This document shows, piece by piece, positions 15,855 to 26,560 of a stretch of 64,000 nucleotides of DNA. The position numbers and the translations under genes were made by a program. How positions within the stretch are numbered: the stretch's first letter is position 1; each line of letters starts with the position of its first letter. A model generated the notes under the pieces. That model was not told where the DNA came from, did no database searches, and worked only from the letters and a program-made list of their open reading frames with translations. The stretch covers positions 744,001-808,000 of the forward strand of contig NZ_CP020083.1 in NCBI RefSeq assembly GCF_003431825.1, read 5' to 3'. The DNA is from Blastomonas fulva (GTDB lineage: Bacteria > Pseudomonadota > Alphaproteobacteria > Sphingomonadales > Sphingomonadaceae).

Positions 15855-18221
15855 GCGCTGGGCGATCGTGTTCCGGCTCAGCGTGCCGTGGCCGAAGGCA
15901 ATCGCCTGGCCCAGCGCCGCGATCCGCACGGGAACGGCCTTGCTGGCCGGAGTTTTCGAGGTGCGATCGTGGTGCGACAGTGCGATCAGCGGGTTGAGCT
16001 CGGGATAATAGCCCACGATCGTCCCCGAAGGCAGATCGAACGGCACCACCTCCAGATTGTCGATGCGACGATCATGCCCGTCCTCGGCATCGCCCAGCAG
16101 CGATATCCGCTGCCCCGCGACCAGGCCTGCGGCGGCGATGTCTTGCGGGTTGATCAGCACGACATCGCGCGTCCCCTCGATCCCGCGCAGCCGGTCGCTA
16201 TAGCCATAGATGGTGGTGTTGAACTGGTCGTTGGAGCGGACCGTGACCAGCCGGTAGCGCCCCGGCATGTCTTCCATATCGGTCGCAGCGAGCATCTGCG
16301 GCGCGGTGAACACCGCCTTGCCGCTGTCGGTCTTCCAGATGCGCTCGCGCGCGCTGTTGCCCCGATAGAAGCCGCCGGGCTCGAACATCCGGGCGTTCAT
16401 GTCGTGGAACTGCTCGTGATAGGTCTCGGCGATCAGGTCGCGGATCAGGGCGTAATCGCCGGTCCAAGCATCCCAGCGCACCTTGGGATTGGTCTTGAGG
16501 GGATTGGCCTCGAGCGTCGCCTTGGCGATACCGGCGACGATCGCGGTCTCGGACATCAGATGTTCGCTGGCGGGAGTGCGATGGCCCAGCGACCCATGGA
16601 TATGGCTGAAGCTGTCCTCGATCGTCACGGTCTGCGGGCCGGACGCCTGGATGTCTTCCTCGCTGCGCCCGAGACACGGGAGCAGATAGGCGGTGCGGCC
16701 GTTGAACAGATGGTTGCGGTTGAGCTTGGTGGCGATCTGCACCGTGAGCTGCAGCTGGCCCCAGGCGGGCTCGACCCGGCCCTGATCGGGAATGGCGCGC
16801 AGGAAGTTGCCGCCCAGCCCGATGAACGCCTTGGCGCTGCCGTCGAGCACCGCCTCGCACACCTCGACCGTGGTCATTCCGGTGTCGCGCGGCGGCTCGA
16901 AGCCGAACTGCTCGGCAAGCTTGTCGAGCGGCACCAGCTCGGGCTTTTCGGAAATGCCCACGGTGCGCTGGCCCTGGACGTTGGAATGCCCGCGCACCGG
17001 GCAGATGCCTGCGCCCTTGCGCCCGATATGCCCGCGCATCAGCAGCAGGTTGACCAGCATCGCGATGTTCTCGAAGCCATGGACGTGCTGGGTGAGGCCC
17101 ATGCCATAGACTCCAATGACCCGCTCGGCCCCCAGATAGACGCGGCCCGCCTCCTCGATATCGGCGCGGCTCAGACCCGATTCCTGCTCGATCCGCTCCC
17201 AGGATGTCGCATCGGCCCTGGCGCGGAAGGCGTCGAAGCCGGTGCAGTGTTGGGCGATGAAATCATGGTCGATCACCGTCTCGCCCAGCGCATCGTCCTG
17301 CGCGAATACATATTTGCACAGCCCCATGATCGCGGCGATATCGCCACCGGCGCGGACCTGCAGATACTGGCAGCTCAGATCGGTGTCGCTGCCGGTCAGC
17401 ATCTGGCCGACGCGCTGCGGGTTGGTGAAGCTGAGCAGACCCTTTTCCCGGATCGGGTTGAAGGTCACGATCCGGCAGCCGCGCTCGACCGCCTTTTGCA
17501 GCGGGTGCAGAAAGCGCGGGCTATTGGTGCCGGTGTTCTGCCCGAAGAAGAAGATCGCGTCGCATTCCTCGAAATCCTGGAGCACGCAGGTGCCGACCGG
17601 CGACCCGATCAGCTCGTTGAGCGTCACCGAGGTCGTCTCGTGGCACATGTTGGAGCTGTCGGGCAGGTTGTTGTGGCCATAGAGGCGCGCGAACAGCGAA
17701 TAGAGGTACGAGGTCTCCAGGCTCGCGCGGCCCGATGCGTAGAACACCGCCGATTTGGGATCGATGCTCCTGAGCTCGGCGCCGATCGCGGTGAACGCCT
17801 CGTCCCAGCTGCATTCGACATAATGGTCGCTCGCCGCATCGAAGCGCATGGGATGGGTCAGGCGCCCGACATGCTCGAGATCATGGTCGCTCCAGCCGCG
17901 CAGCTCGCTCACCGTGTGCTCGGCGAAGAATTCGGGGGGGCAGCGGTGGCTGGTCAGCTCCCAGAGCGTCGCCTTCGCGCCGTTTTCGCAGAATTCGAAT
18001 GCATGCGGGTGCTTGGGCTTGCCCCAGGCGCAGCTGGTGCACATGAAGCCGCCGGTCTTGTTCTGGGTCGCCAGCGTCGCCAGCGCGCCGGGGGACGACA
18101 TTTCGCGCGCCATGGTCTGCACCATCCCACGCATCGAGCCCCAGCCGCCGGTGGATCCGTCATAGGAAACGGTATCGGGATGCTCGTCGGTGCCATTGTC
18201 GGGGCTGGTGTCGGTCGTCAT
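15825..18221 (-). CDS. FdhF/YdeP-family molybdopterin oxidoreductase
   Basis: A 798-residue molybdopterin-dependent oxidoreductase resembling formate dehydrogenase alpha subunits of the YdeP branch. A short cysteine motif GGFMCTSCAWGKPK (Cys61, Cys64) sits near the N-terminus. The molybdopterin domains follow, including SNMCHETTSVTLNELIG and the MGLTQHVHGFENI region. A C-terminal dinucleotide-binding domain contains RSNDQFNTTIYGYSDR. There is no Tat or other signal, so it is cytoplasmic. E. coli YdeP is linked to acid resistance, and true formate dehydrogenase activity is not established for this group. No partner FdhD gene is next to it. It ends inside the convergent small oxidase gene. Confidence 0.88.
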   Translation of the reverse strand: MTTDTSPDNGTDEHPDTVSYDGSTGGWGSMRGMVQTMAREMSSPGALATLATQNKTGGFMCTSCAWGKPKHPHAFEFCENGAKATLWELTSHRCPPEFFAEHTVSELRGWSDHDLEHVGRLTHPMRFDAASDHYVECSWDEAFTAIGAELRSIDPKSAVFYASGRASLETSYLYSLFARLYGHNNLPDSSNMCHETTSVTLNELIGSPVGTCVLQDFEECDAIFFFGQNTGTNSPRFLHPLQKAVERGCRIVTFNPIREKGLLSFTNPQRVGQMLTGSDTDLSCQYLQVRAGGDIAAIMGLCKYVFAQDDALGETVIDHDFIAQHCTGFDAFRARADATSWERIEQESGLSRADIEEAGRVYLGAERVIGVYGMGLTQHVHGFENIAMLVNLLLMRGHIGRKGAGICPVRGHSNVQGQRTVGISEKPELVPLDKLAEQFGFEPPRDTGMTTVEVCEAVLDGSAKAFIGLGGNFLRAIPDQGRVEPAWGQLQLTVQIATKLNRNHLFNGRTAYLLPCLGRSEEDIQASGPQTVTIEDSFSHIHGSLGHRTPASEHLMSETAIVAGIAKATLEANPLKTNPKVRWDAWTGDYALIRDLIAETYHEQFHDMNARMFEPGGFYRGNSARERIWKTDSGKAVFTAPQMLAATDMEDMPGRYRLVTVRSNDQFNTTIYGYSDRLRGIEGTRDVVLINPQDIAAAGLVAGQRISLLGDAEDGHDRRIDNLEVVPFDLPSGTIVGYYPELNPLIALSHHDRTSKTPASKAVPVRIAALGQAIAFGHGTLSRNTIAQRSAGGENEDR

Positions 18222-18332
18222 GGCCGGGTCCTTTTCGGGAGGTCCCGTAACTTAAGCCCCAGGTGCCGATGGGTTCCCTTTCGACACAACGCTTTACCCC
18301 GAAACGTCAGCGCAACCTGGCGATCGGAAACG

Positions 18333-18368
18333 GCAAGGCCCCGGACGGTTGCACCGCCGGGGCCTTGC
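18333..18368 (-). terminator. Hairpin terminator behind katG
   Basis: The perfect 12-base arms GCAAGGCCCCGG and its complement flank a 12-base loop. The hairpin sits 24 bases after the katG stop and before the promoter region of the oxidoreductase gene, so it most likely ends katG transcription. The T-rich tail is better on the plus strand (GTTTT) than on the minus strand. Confidence 0.75.
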
Positions 18369-18391
18369 GTTTTGGCGCGTCGGCCGCGCGC

Positions 18392-20743
<2,352 letters not shown>

Positions 20744-20786
20744 CTAGGAAATGCTCTCCAGGGACCGATCGGCAAGGAACAGGCAG

Positions 20787-21863
20787 ATGGATATCAGTCG
20801 CAGGCATCTGACCCGGCTCGCACTTGGTGCAGGTGCGCTGTCACTGCTGACCGGCGTTGTGCCGGGCTGGCTGATCCACGCTGCCACGGCGGCGAGCCCC
20901 GCGCCCGACCCGCTGGCGCTGGTCGACGGCGAACTGCGCGAAGCTGCGCGCGCGATGCTGGCGCAGACCTTCCCGCCGATCAGCCGCGAGACGCTACCCG
21001 CGGTGCGCGCATCCTGGGTGCCGCCGCCGCTATTGAGCGCGCCTGCGCCCTCCGTGACGGTACGGCAGGTCCCCGGCCCGCCGGGCGCGCCTGCCGTGGC
21101 GGTCGAGCTGATCGGAGCGCGCCCTGACTCCACCCCGCGCCCGGCGATCCTGCACATCCATGGCGGCGGCATGATCTCGGGCCGCGCGCGCAACATGACT
21201 TCGTTCAGCCAGACACTGGCGGCGGAATTCGACGCGGTGGTGGTCAATGTCGATTATCGGTTGGCACCCGAAACCCCGTTTCCCGGCCCGGTGCTCGACA
21301 ATTTCGCCGCGTTCGAATGGATGGTCGCCAACGCTGGCGAACTGGGAATCGACCCGCGGCGCATCGCCATCATGGGCGAGAGCGCAGGCGGCGGGCTGGC
21401 CGCGATGGTGGCGCAGATGGCGCGCGATTCGCGCACCGTTCAACCGTGCCTGCTGGTCATGCTCTATCCGATGCTCGACGACCGCACCGGCAGCGCCCGC
21501 ATGGTCCCGCCGCATATCGGAACGATCGGCTGGTCGGCCGAGGCCAACCGTTTTGGCTGGTCGAGCTTTCTGGGTGTTCCGGCAGGATCGGACAGCGTGC
21601 CGGCAGGCAGCGTGCCTGCGCGGCTCATCGATCTTGCGGGCTTTCCGCCCAGCTTCATCGGCGTGGGCACGCTCGACCTGTTCATCGACGAGGACCTGGA
21701 ATTCGGGCGCAGGCTGATCGCATCGGGCGTGCCGACGCAAATGCACGTCAGCCCCGGCGCCTATCACGCCTTCGATTTCGTGGTGCCCGAAGCGCGCATC
21801 GCGCGCGAGTTCACCCAGGCCTGGAAGTCGAGCCTGCACACCGCCTTCGGCTCGCAGGCCTGA
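20787..21863 (+). CDS. Exported HSL-family esterase
   Basis: A 358-residue alpha/beta hydrolase of the hormone-sensitive-lipase family. The N-terminus SRRHLTRLALGAGALSLL looks like a Tat-type signal, so export is likely. The oxyanion motif HGGG is at 125-128. The triad is Ser199 (GESAGG), Asp297 (VGTLDLFID) and His327 (AYHAFDF), so it should be active on short-chain esters. AAGGA lies 8 bases before the ATG. It is clearly paralogous to the gene at 23155, sharing blocks such as LYPMLDDRTG and IGTIGW. Unlike its neighbours I see no copy of the shared operator in front of it. It is the first of five esterases in this block. Confidence 0.9.
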   Translation: MDISRRHLTRLALGAGALSLLTGVVPGWLIHAATAASPAPDPLALVDGELREAARAMLAQTFPPISRETLPAVRASWVPPPLLSAPAPSVTVRQVPGPPGAPAVAVELIGARPDSTPRPAILHIHGGGMISGRARNMTSFSQTLAAEFDAVVVNVDYRLAPETPFPGPVLDNFAAFEWMVANAGELGIDPRRIAIMGESAGGGLAAMVAQMARDSRTVQPCLLVMLYPMLDDRTGSARMVPPHIGTIGWSAEANRFGWSSFLGVPAGSDSVPAGSVPARLIDLAGFPPSFIGVGTLDLFIDEDLEFGRRLIASGVPTQMHVSPGAYHAFDFVVPEARIAREFTQAWKSSLHTAFGSQA

Positions 21864-21867
21864 TCGC

Positions 21868-22980
21868 CTACTGCCCCAGATTGCGATCGAAGAATTTGAG
21901 GATCACGTCATAGGCCTGGCGTGATTCGGGCATGTCGGGCTTGTAGAAAAAGCCGTGGAACAGCCCTTCCCAGACATGCAGATCGGCATCGACCCCCAGA
22001 GCCACCATCCGGCTGTGGGTATTGACCGCCGAGGATAGCTCGAACCCGCGGGTGCCGGTGATGATCAGCGTTGGCGGAAATTGGCGCAGCACTTCGTCGG
22101 AAGAGCCCGGCGCCACCAGCGGATCAGTGGGATCGGAGCCCGCGAAATAGGGCAAAGCGGTCCAGGGGGCATCGCCGTTTGGCGGCCATTGCGGGGCGGG
22201 CCGCGCCTCGCCCACCGCTGCGGTCATGTAATCAGCGTCGCCGCCAAAGCCGTTGGCCGAGGTGGTGAGCCCCGCGCACAGGATGCCGACCGCGCCGGGT
22301 CGCGGAAGACCGTGCTTCTGGAACCATGCGGTGGCCATTCCGGTGAGCATTCCGCCCGCCGAACAGCCGTAGATGCCGATATTGGCAGCGGGATAGGTCT
22401 TGAGCAGCTCGCGATAGACCTGTGCGACATCCTCGCTCGCCGCAGGGAACTTGTGTTCGGGCCCCTGACGGTAATCCACCGAGACCACACGGATTTCGCC
22501 CAATGTCGCAACGGGGATCGACTCCAGTTCGGCGCAGGCGGGAAAGCAGCCCATGAAGCCGCCACCGTGCAAGTTGATCAGCACCCGCCGCGCGTTCCTC
22601 TTCGCGATTCCGGCCTTGGGCGCATAGTCGAACACGCGCACTCCGGCGATGCGGCGTTCGGTCAAGGTGTAGGCAAACATCGCCTTGGCCTCGGCGAGAT
22701 AGGGCTCCATGAACACCGGAACGCCATTGTTCTGCTGCACCTGAACCGGGTCCTGCATCGCCTTGAGATGGTCGGTGAGATACTGCTTCGCCTCGGGGCT
22801 GAGCATCGAGGACACCGGCACCGCCATCGCCGGGACGTGCACCGTGCCATCATCGTCGATCTTCACGGGTGGAGATGGCGCGGTCTGCGCCTGTGCTGAC
22901 GGGAGCGACGCCGCTGCGAGCAGCAGGACTGCCAGCCCCCGCACTGTACGGCGCATCTGCGCGATTGCTTTGACCATCAT
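21868..22980 (-). CDS. Exported HSL-like alpha/beta hydrolase with altered acid position
   Basis: A 370-residue hydrolase with a signal peptide (cleavage near AQAQ, about residue 32). HGGG is at 139-142 and the nucleophile Ser207 lies in the variant motif GCSAGG. The catalytic His342 is in GLFHGFF. The usual catalytic Asp sits in a segment normally read GTRDF; here it is GTRGFE, with Gly312 in the Asp position and Glu314 two residues on. The enzyme may therefore use Glu or be weakened. It is transcribed divergently from the esterase at 23155. The 170 bases between them hold two operator-like boxes. It overlaps nothing, and ends 4 bases from the previous gene's stop. Confidence 0.85.
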   Translation of the reverse strand: MMVKAIAQMRRTVRGLAVLLLAAASLPSAQAQTAPSPPVKIDDDGTVHVPAMAVPVSSMLSPEAKQYLTDHLKAMQDPVQVQQNNGVPVFMEPYLAEAKAMFAYTLTERRIAGVRVFDYAPKAGIAKRNARRVLINLHGGGFMGCFPACAELESIPVATLGEIRVVSVDYRQGPEHKFPAASEDVAQVYRELLKTYPAANIGIYGCSAGGMLTGMATAWFQKHGLPRPGAVGILCAGLTTSANGFGGDADYMTAAVGEARPAPQWPPNGDAPWTALPYFAGSDPTDPLVAPGSSDEVLRQFPPTLIITGTRGFELSSAVNTHSRMVALGVDADLHVWEGLFHGFFYKPDMPESRQAYDVILKFFDRNLGQ

Positions 22981-23055
22981 TTCGCTTCTCCCGATCGCCT
23001 CCAGGCCGCTTGCAACGCTGCCCGGACCCTTGCCTTTTTATCTGGCGGCAAGGAT

Positions 23056-23075
23056 GTGCGTAATCGATTGCAATC
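23056..23075. promoter_or_regulatory. LacI-type operator candidate, box 1
   Basis: A box with core AATCGATT and left half (read on the minus strand) TCGATTACGCAC, an 11/12 match to the half-site TCGATTRCGCAA. It lies between the divergent esterases at 21868 and 23155. Its centre is 33 bases from that of box 2, about three helical turns. Confidence 0.6.
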
Positions 23076-23088
23076 TTCGCTGCAAGAT

Positions 23089-23108
23089 GTATGAAAACGA
23101 TTACACAA
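23089..23108. promoter_or_regulatory. LacI-type operator candidate, box 2
   Basis: The right half reads ACGATTACACAA, close to the half-site TCGATTRCGCAA seen in the other boxes; the left half is poor. It is 47 bases before the GTG start of the esterase at 23155, suited to repression of that promoter. Confidence 0.5.
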
Positions 23109-23154
23109 AGGGTGCGCCTCGCAAGAAGGGCGACTCAGCGAGGGGGTTTTGAAG

Positions 23155-24264
23155 GTGACAATCACGCGCAGATCGTTCGGCATCGCGGCCCTGGGCGCAG
23201 CGGTCATGCCTGCGCTGTTCAACGCCAAGGGTGCTGCGGCGCTCGCCGCGACACCTGCGATCCCTGCCGGCACTGCCCCTGCAAAGATCGATCCGCTGAT
23301 GCTGGTCGACCCCGAATTGCGCGAGGGCGCCGAGCTCATCCTGTCGCGCCCGCTGCCCGATCCGCTCGATCACAAGGCCATATTGGCGATGCGCCAAGGC
23401 GTCCCGCCACCCGCCGCGCCACTGCCCGCACCTGCCCCCGCCATCGAGATGCGCCGCATCCCCGGCACGAAGGGCCAGCCCGAGGTCAGCATCGCGGTGA
23501 TCGGCGCCAGGCGCGATGGCGGCAACCGCCCCGCGGTGCTGCACATCCATGGCGGCGGCTTCATCCTGGGCCGGATGCAGGACACGTTCGTCGCATCGCA
23601 GCAGCTGGCCGAAGAGCTCGACTGCGTGGTGGTTGAGGTCGAATACCGGCTGTCGCCCGAAACCGTGTTTCCCGGCCCGCTCGAGGATTGCCACACCGCA
23701 TTGGTCTGGCTGCACGCCAATGCCGCCGAACTGGGCGTGAATCCCAACTCGATCGCGGTAATGGGCGAAAGCGCAGGCGGCGGCATGGCCGCGATGCTGG
23801 CGATCGCCGCGCGCGACCGCGGCAGCGTCCCGCTGTGCTATCAGGTGCTGATCTATCCCATGCTCGACGACCGCACCGGCACCACCCGCCGCGTGCCGCC
23901 GTTCATCGGCACCATTGGCTGGAACGAGGCAGGCAACGCGGTTGGATGGAGCAGCCTGATGGGGGTGCCCGCCGGAAGCGATCGCGTGCCGAGCGGCGCG
24001 GTGCCTGCGCGCACCAGCGATCTGTCCGGGCTGCCGCCGACCTTTATCGGCGTCGGCGCGATCGACCTGTTCGTCGATGAAAACATCGCTTATGCGCAAA
24101 GGCTGATCGCGCACGCCGTGCCGACCCAGCTGCTGGTGGTTCCGGGCGCCTATCATGGCTTTGATTTCATCGCCCCCAGATCCCGCGCATCACGCACCTT
24201 CATCGCCTCGTGGAAACTCGCGCTGGGCGCGGCTTTCCGCGACCGCGCCGCCGCATCGGGCTGA
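23155..24264 (+). CDS. Exported HSL-family esterase, paralogue of the 20787 gene
   Basis: A 369-residue esterase with a Tat-like signal (TRRSFGIAALGAAVMPALF). The HGGG oxyanion motif is followed by Ser206 in GESAGG. The Asp is in VGAIDLFVDE and the His in AYHGFDF, so the triad is complete. The GTG at 23155 is preferred over the TTG at 23149 because the purine run GAGGGGG is then 8 bases away. It resembles the gene at 20787 over its whole length, indicating duplication within the locus. The two operator-like boxes upstream suggest control together with the divergent hydrolase. The TonB receptor starts 77 bases downstream behind its own box. Confidence 0.9.
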   Translation: MTITRRSFGIAALGAAVMPALFNAKGAAALAATPAIPAGTAPAKIDPLMLVDPELREGAELILSRPLPDPLDHKAILAMRQGVPPPAAPLPAPAPAIEMRRIPGTKGQPEVSIAVIGARRDGGNRPAVLHIHGGGFILGRMQDTFVASQQLAEELDCVVVEVEYRLSPETVFPGPLEDCHTALVWLHANAAELGVNPNSIAVMGESAGGGMAAMLAIAARDRGSVPLCYQVLIYPMLDDRTGTTRRVPPFIGTIGWNEAGNAVGWSSLMGVPAGSDRVPSGAVPARTSDLSGLPPTFIGVGAIDLFVDENIAYAQRLIAHAVPTQLLVVPGAYHGFDFIAPRSRASRTFIASWKLALGAAFRDRAAASG

Positions 24265-24296
24265 GGCGCCACAATAAAGAGCCAGTTTGACACTAT

Positions 24297-24316
24297 TTGC
24301 ACAATCGATTACGCAA
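24297..24316. promoter_or_regulatory. LacI-type operator candidate upstream of the TonB receptor
   Basis: The best copy of the motif is a 20-base palindrome fitting TTGCRYAATCGATTRYGCAA, with both half-sites conserved (TCGATTACGCAA forward, TCGATTGTGCAA reverse). It is 25 bases before the receptor ATG, so it would overlap the promoter or early transcript. Confidence 0.7.
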
Positions 24317-24340
24317 AAACCAGAACCTAGGGAGGATCTC

Positions 24341-26491
24341 ATGAAGGCCAGTTTCCGTTTCCGTGCCGTGCGCACCCGGCTTGCAGGCGCCGCAGCGGCT
24401 GCGGCGCTGTTTGCCGTCCCGGCGCATGCGCAAGACAGCGCATCGCAGGACGATGATGCCCCGGCGGGCGGCGAGATCGTCGTCACCGCCAGCAAGACCG
24501 GCGCGGTCACGCTCGACAAGGTGCCTTATGCCATCCAGGCGTTCGATGGCGGTACGCTCAAGGAACGCAACATCCGCGATGGCTCGGATCTCATCCAACT
24601 GATCCCGGGCGCATCGCAGGCGCAGGAAATCGGCGCGGGCTATCGCATCTTCTCGTTCCGCGGCTCGGGCGCAGGCGGCCCGATCGGCGATGGCCTGATC
24701 GGCTATTATCTCGACGACACCCCGTTCGGCGTGCCCAACAACCAGGCCGCGCCGCCGGTGCAATATTTCGATATCGAACAGGTGGAAGTGCTGCGCGGCC
24801 CCCAGGGCACGCTGTATGGCCTTGGTTCGTCGGCCGGCACGATCATCTATCGCACCAAGAACCCGGACCTGGACCAGGTGACCTATGCCGGCGAGGTCGA
24901 GCTGTCGGGCACGCGATCGGCAGGCGATCCCAATTATCGCGGTGCGGCGGCGTTTTCGGTGCCCATCGTTCCCGGCAAATTGGGCCTGCGGATCAGCGGC
25001 GGCTATGACCGCCGGTCGGGCACTGCCGATATCTTTGCCGGTGCCCCCACCGGTGTCCCGCGCGAGCGCAACGCCAACGACGCCACCGCCAAGGACATCC
25101 AGGCGGTGCTGCTGTGGCAGGCCGATGACAAGACCACGGTGCGCACGCGCGCCTGGTATTTCAGCACCGACCAGAAGTACCTCAACGTCATCAACTCGCT
25201 CGATCCGCCGTTCGCCTCTTTCCAGGGCGATGTCGTCGGCTTCGACCGTCGCCGCGCCTGGTATGCGTCGAACACCATCACCCGCGAGATCGGCGATTTC
25301 ACGCTGACCAACGCGACCTCCTACCAGAAGTCGCTTCCCGGCGGTTTCCAGGTCGGTCTCAACCTCGGCGCGCCGCTGGGCATCGGGGTTCTCGAAAATG
25401 GCGGCGATGCGCGCAACTTCGTCAACGAACTGCGGCTGGCGACCTCGACCCCCGGTCCGTTCAAGGGCGTTGCCGGGATCTTCTACCAGAACGCCCGCAG
25501 CCTCTATACCTTCAACCTGACCTTCCCGGCCTTTGCGCTGAGCGGGCGGACGATCACCAAGACCGAAAACGCGGCGCTGTTCACCGAAGCCAGCTACGAG
25601 CTGTTCGACGGCCTGATCACGCCGCTGGTCGGCCTTCGCTACTTCAAGGACGAGCGCGAATCGGATTCGATCTCGAACGGCGTTGCGGTGGCCAGCCGGG
25701 CCAAGCCCGATGCGCTGACCTGGCGTGCCAACATCGCGATCAATCCGTCGCCCGACTGGATGATGTTCTTCAACGCCGGAACGGGCTTCCGCAGCGGTAT
25801 CCTGCAATCGCAGGCACAGGCCGATGCGGTGATCGCCGATGGCGTGCCCAGCGACATCTCGCTTACGCCGGACAAGTTGCGCAACCTCGAAGTGGGCGTC
25901 AAGGGATCGCTGTTCGATGGCGCACTGCGCGTCGCGGTCAGCCTGTACGACATCAAGTACACCAACATCCAGAGCGCATTCAACACCTCGATCGGCCTGT
26001 CGGCGTTCGCCAATCTGGGCGACGGCAAGGCGCAGGGGATCGATATCGAGGCGACCTGGCGCACGCCGCTGCCCGGCCTCACGATCAACGCCATCGGCAA
26101 CATCAACGATTCCAAGTTCACCCGCGTGCGCCCCGCCTTTGCCGGTGCCGATCCGCGCATCGCCAACGGGCTGAGGTTGCTCAACACGCCCGAGCACAAC
26201 TTCCGCCTGGATGCGAGCTACGAGCGCAAGATCGGCAATGTCGAACTCTTCGCCACCAGTTCGGCCACCTTTATCGGCCGATCGCGGCTGGGCGATGCGG
26301 TGGTCGACGAGATCGATCCGTACGAGCTGTATCAGGCCAGCCTGGGCGTGCGCTTCGACCGCTATGAAGTGCGGCTGTTCGGCGACAACCTGTCCGATCT
26401 GCGCGGACCGACTTCTGCCAACGGCCCGACGCTGCTGGCCGGGCCCCGCCCGCGCACCTTCGGCATCACCTTCCGCGTCAATACCAACTGA
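24341..26491 (+). CDS. TonB-dependent outer-membrane receptor of the esterase/GH68 locus
   Basis: A 716-residue outer-membrane receptor. It has a signal peptide ending AHAQ, a TonB box EIVVTA at about residue 46, then a plug domain with the characteristic QVEVLRGPQGTLYG motif, and a 22-strand-type barrel ending in RTFGITFRV. GGAGG lies 5 bases before the ATG. It takes up a ligand across the outer membrane at the expense of the proton motive force through TonB. Upstream lies the best operator palindrome of the block; downstream is a hairpin and a carboxylesterase. The context (LacI regulator, GH68 enzyme, several esterases) suggests a carbohydrate or ester substrate rather than iron, but the ligand cannot be read from the sequence. 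Confidence 0.92.
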   Translation: MKASFRFRAVRTRLAGAAAAAALFAVPAHAQDSASQDDDAPAGGEIVVTASKTGAVTLDKVPYAIQAFDGGTLKERNIRDGSDLIQLIPGASQAQEIGAGYRIFSFRGSGAGGPIGDGLIGYYLDDTPFGVPNNQAAPPVQYFDIEQVEVLRGPQGTLYGLGSSAGTIIYRTKNPDLDQVTYAGEVELSGTRSAGDPNYRGAAAFSVPIVPGKLGLRISGGYDRRSGTADIFAGAPTGVPRERNANDATAKDIQAVLLWQADDKTTVRTRAWYFSTDQKYLNVINSLDPPFASFQGDVVGFDRRRAWYASNTITREIGDFTLTNATSYQKSLPGGFQVGLNLGAPLGIGVLENGGDARNFVNELRLATSTPGPFKGVAGIFYQNARSLYTFNLTFPAFALSGRTITKTENAALFTEASYELFDGLITPLVGLRYFKDERESDSISNGVAVASRAKPDALTWRANIAINPSPDWMMFFNAGTGFRSGILQSQAQADAVIADGVPSDISLTPDKLRNLEVGVKGSLFDGALRVAVSLYDIKYTNIQSAFNTSIGLSAFANLGDGKAQGIDIEATWRTPLPGLTINAIGNINDSKFTRVRPAFAGADPRIANGLRLLNTPEHNFRLDASYERKIGNVELFATSSATFIGRSRLGDAVVDEIDPYELYQASLGVRFDRYEVRLFGDNLSDLRGPTSANGPTLLAGPRPRTFGITFRVNTN

Positions 26492-26500
26492 CCGGCTACG

Positions 26501-26535
26501 GGCGGCGTGCTTCCGGCGACGGACGGCACGCCGCC
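26501..26535 (+). terminator. Hairpin between receptor and carboxylesterase
   Basis: The 10-base arms GGCGGCGTGC and GCACGCCGCC are separated by 15 bases. The hairpin starts 9 bases after the receptor stop and ends 25 bases before the esterase ATG. There is no U-tract, so it may lower readthrough or protect receptor mRNA rather than end it fully. Confidence 0.55.
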
Positions 26536-26560
26536 TGCCGCGTCGCTGGAGGCCCATGCC

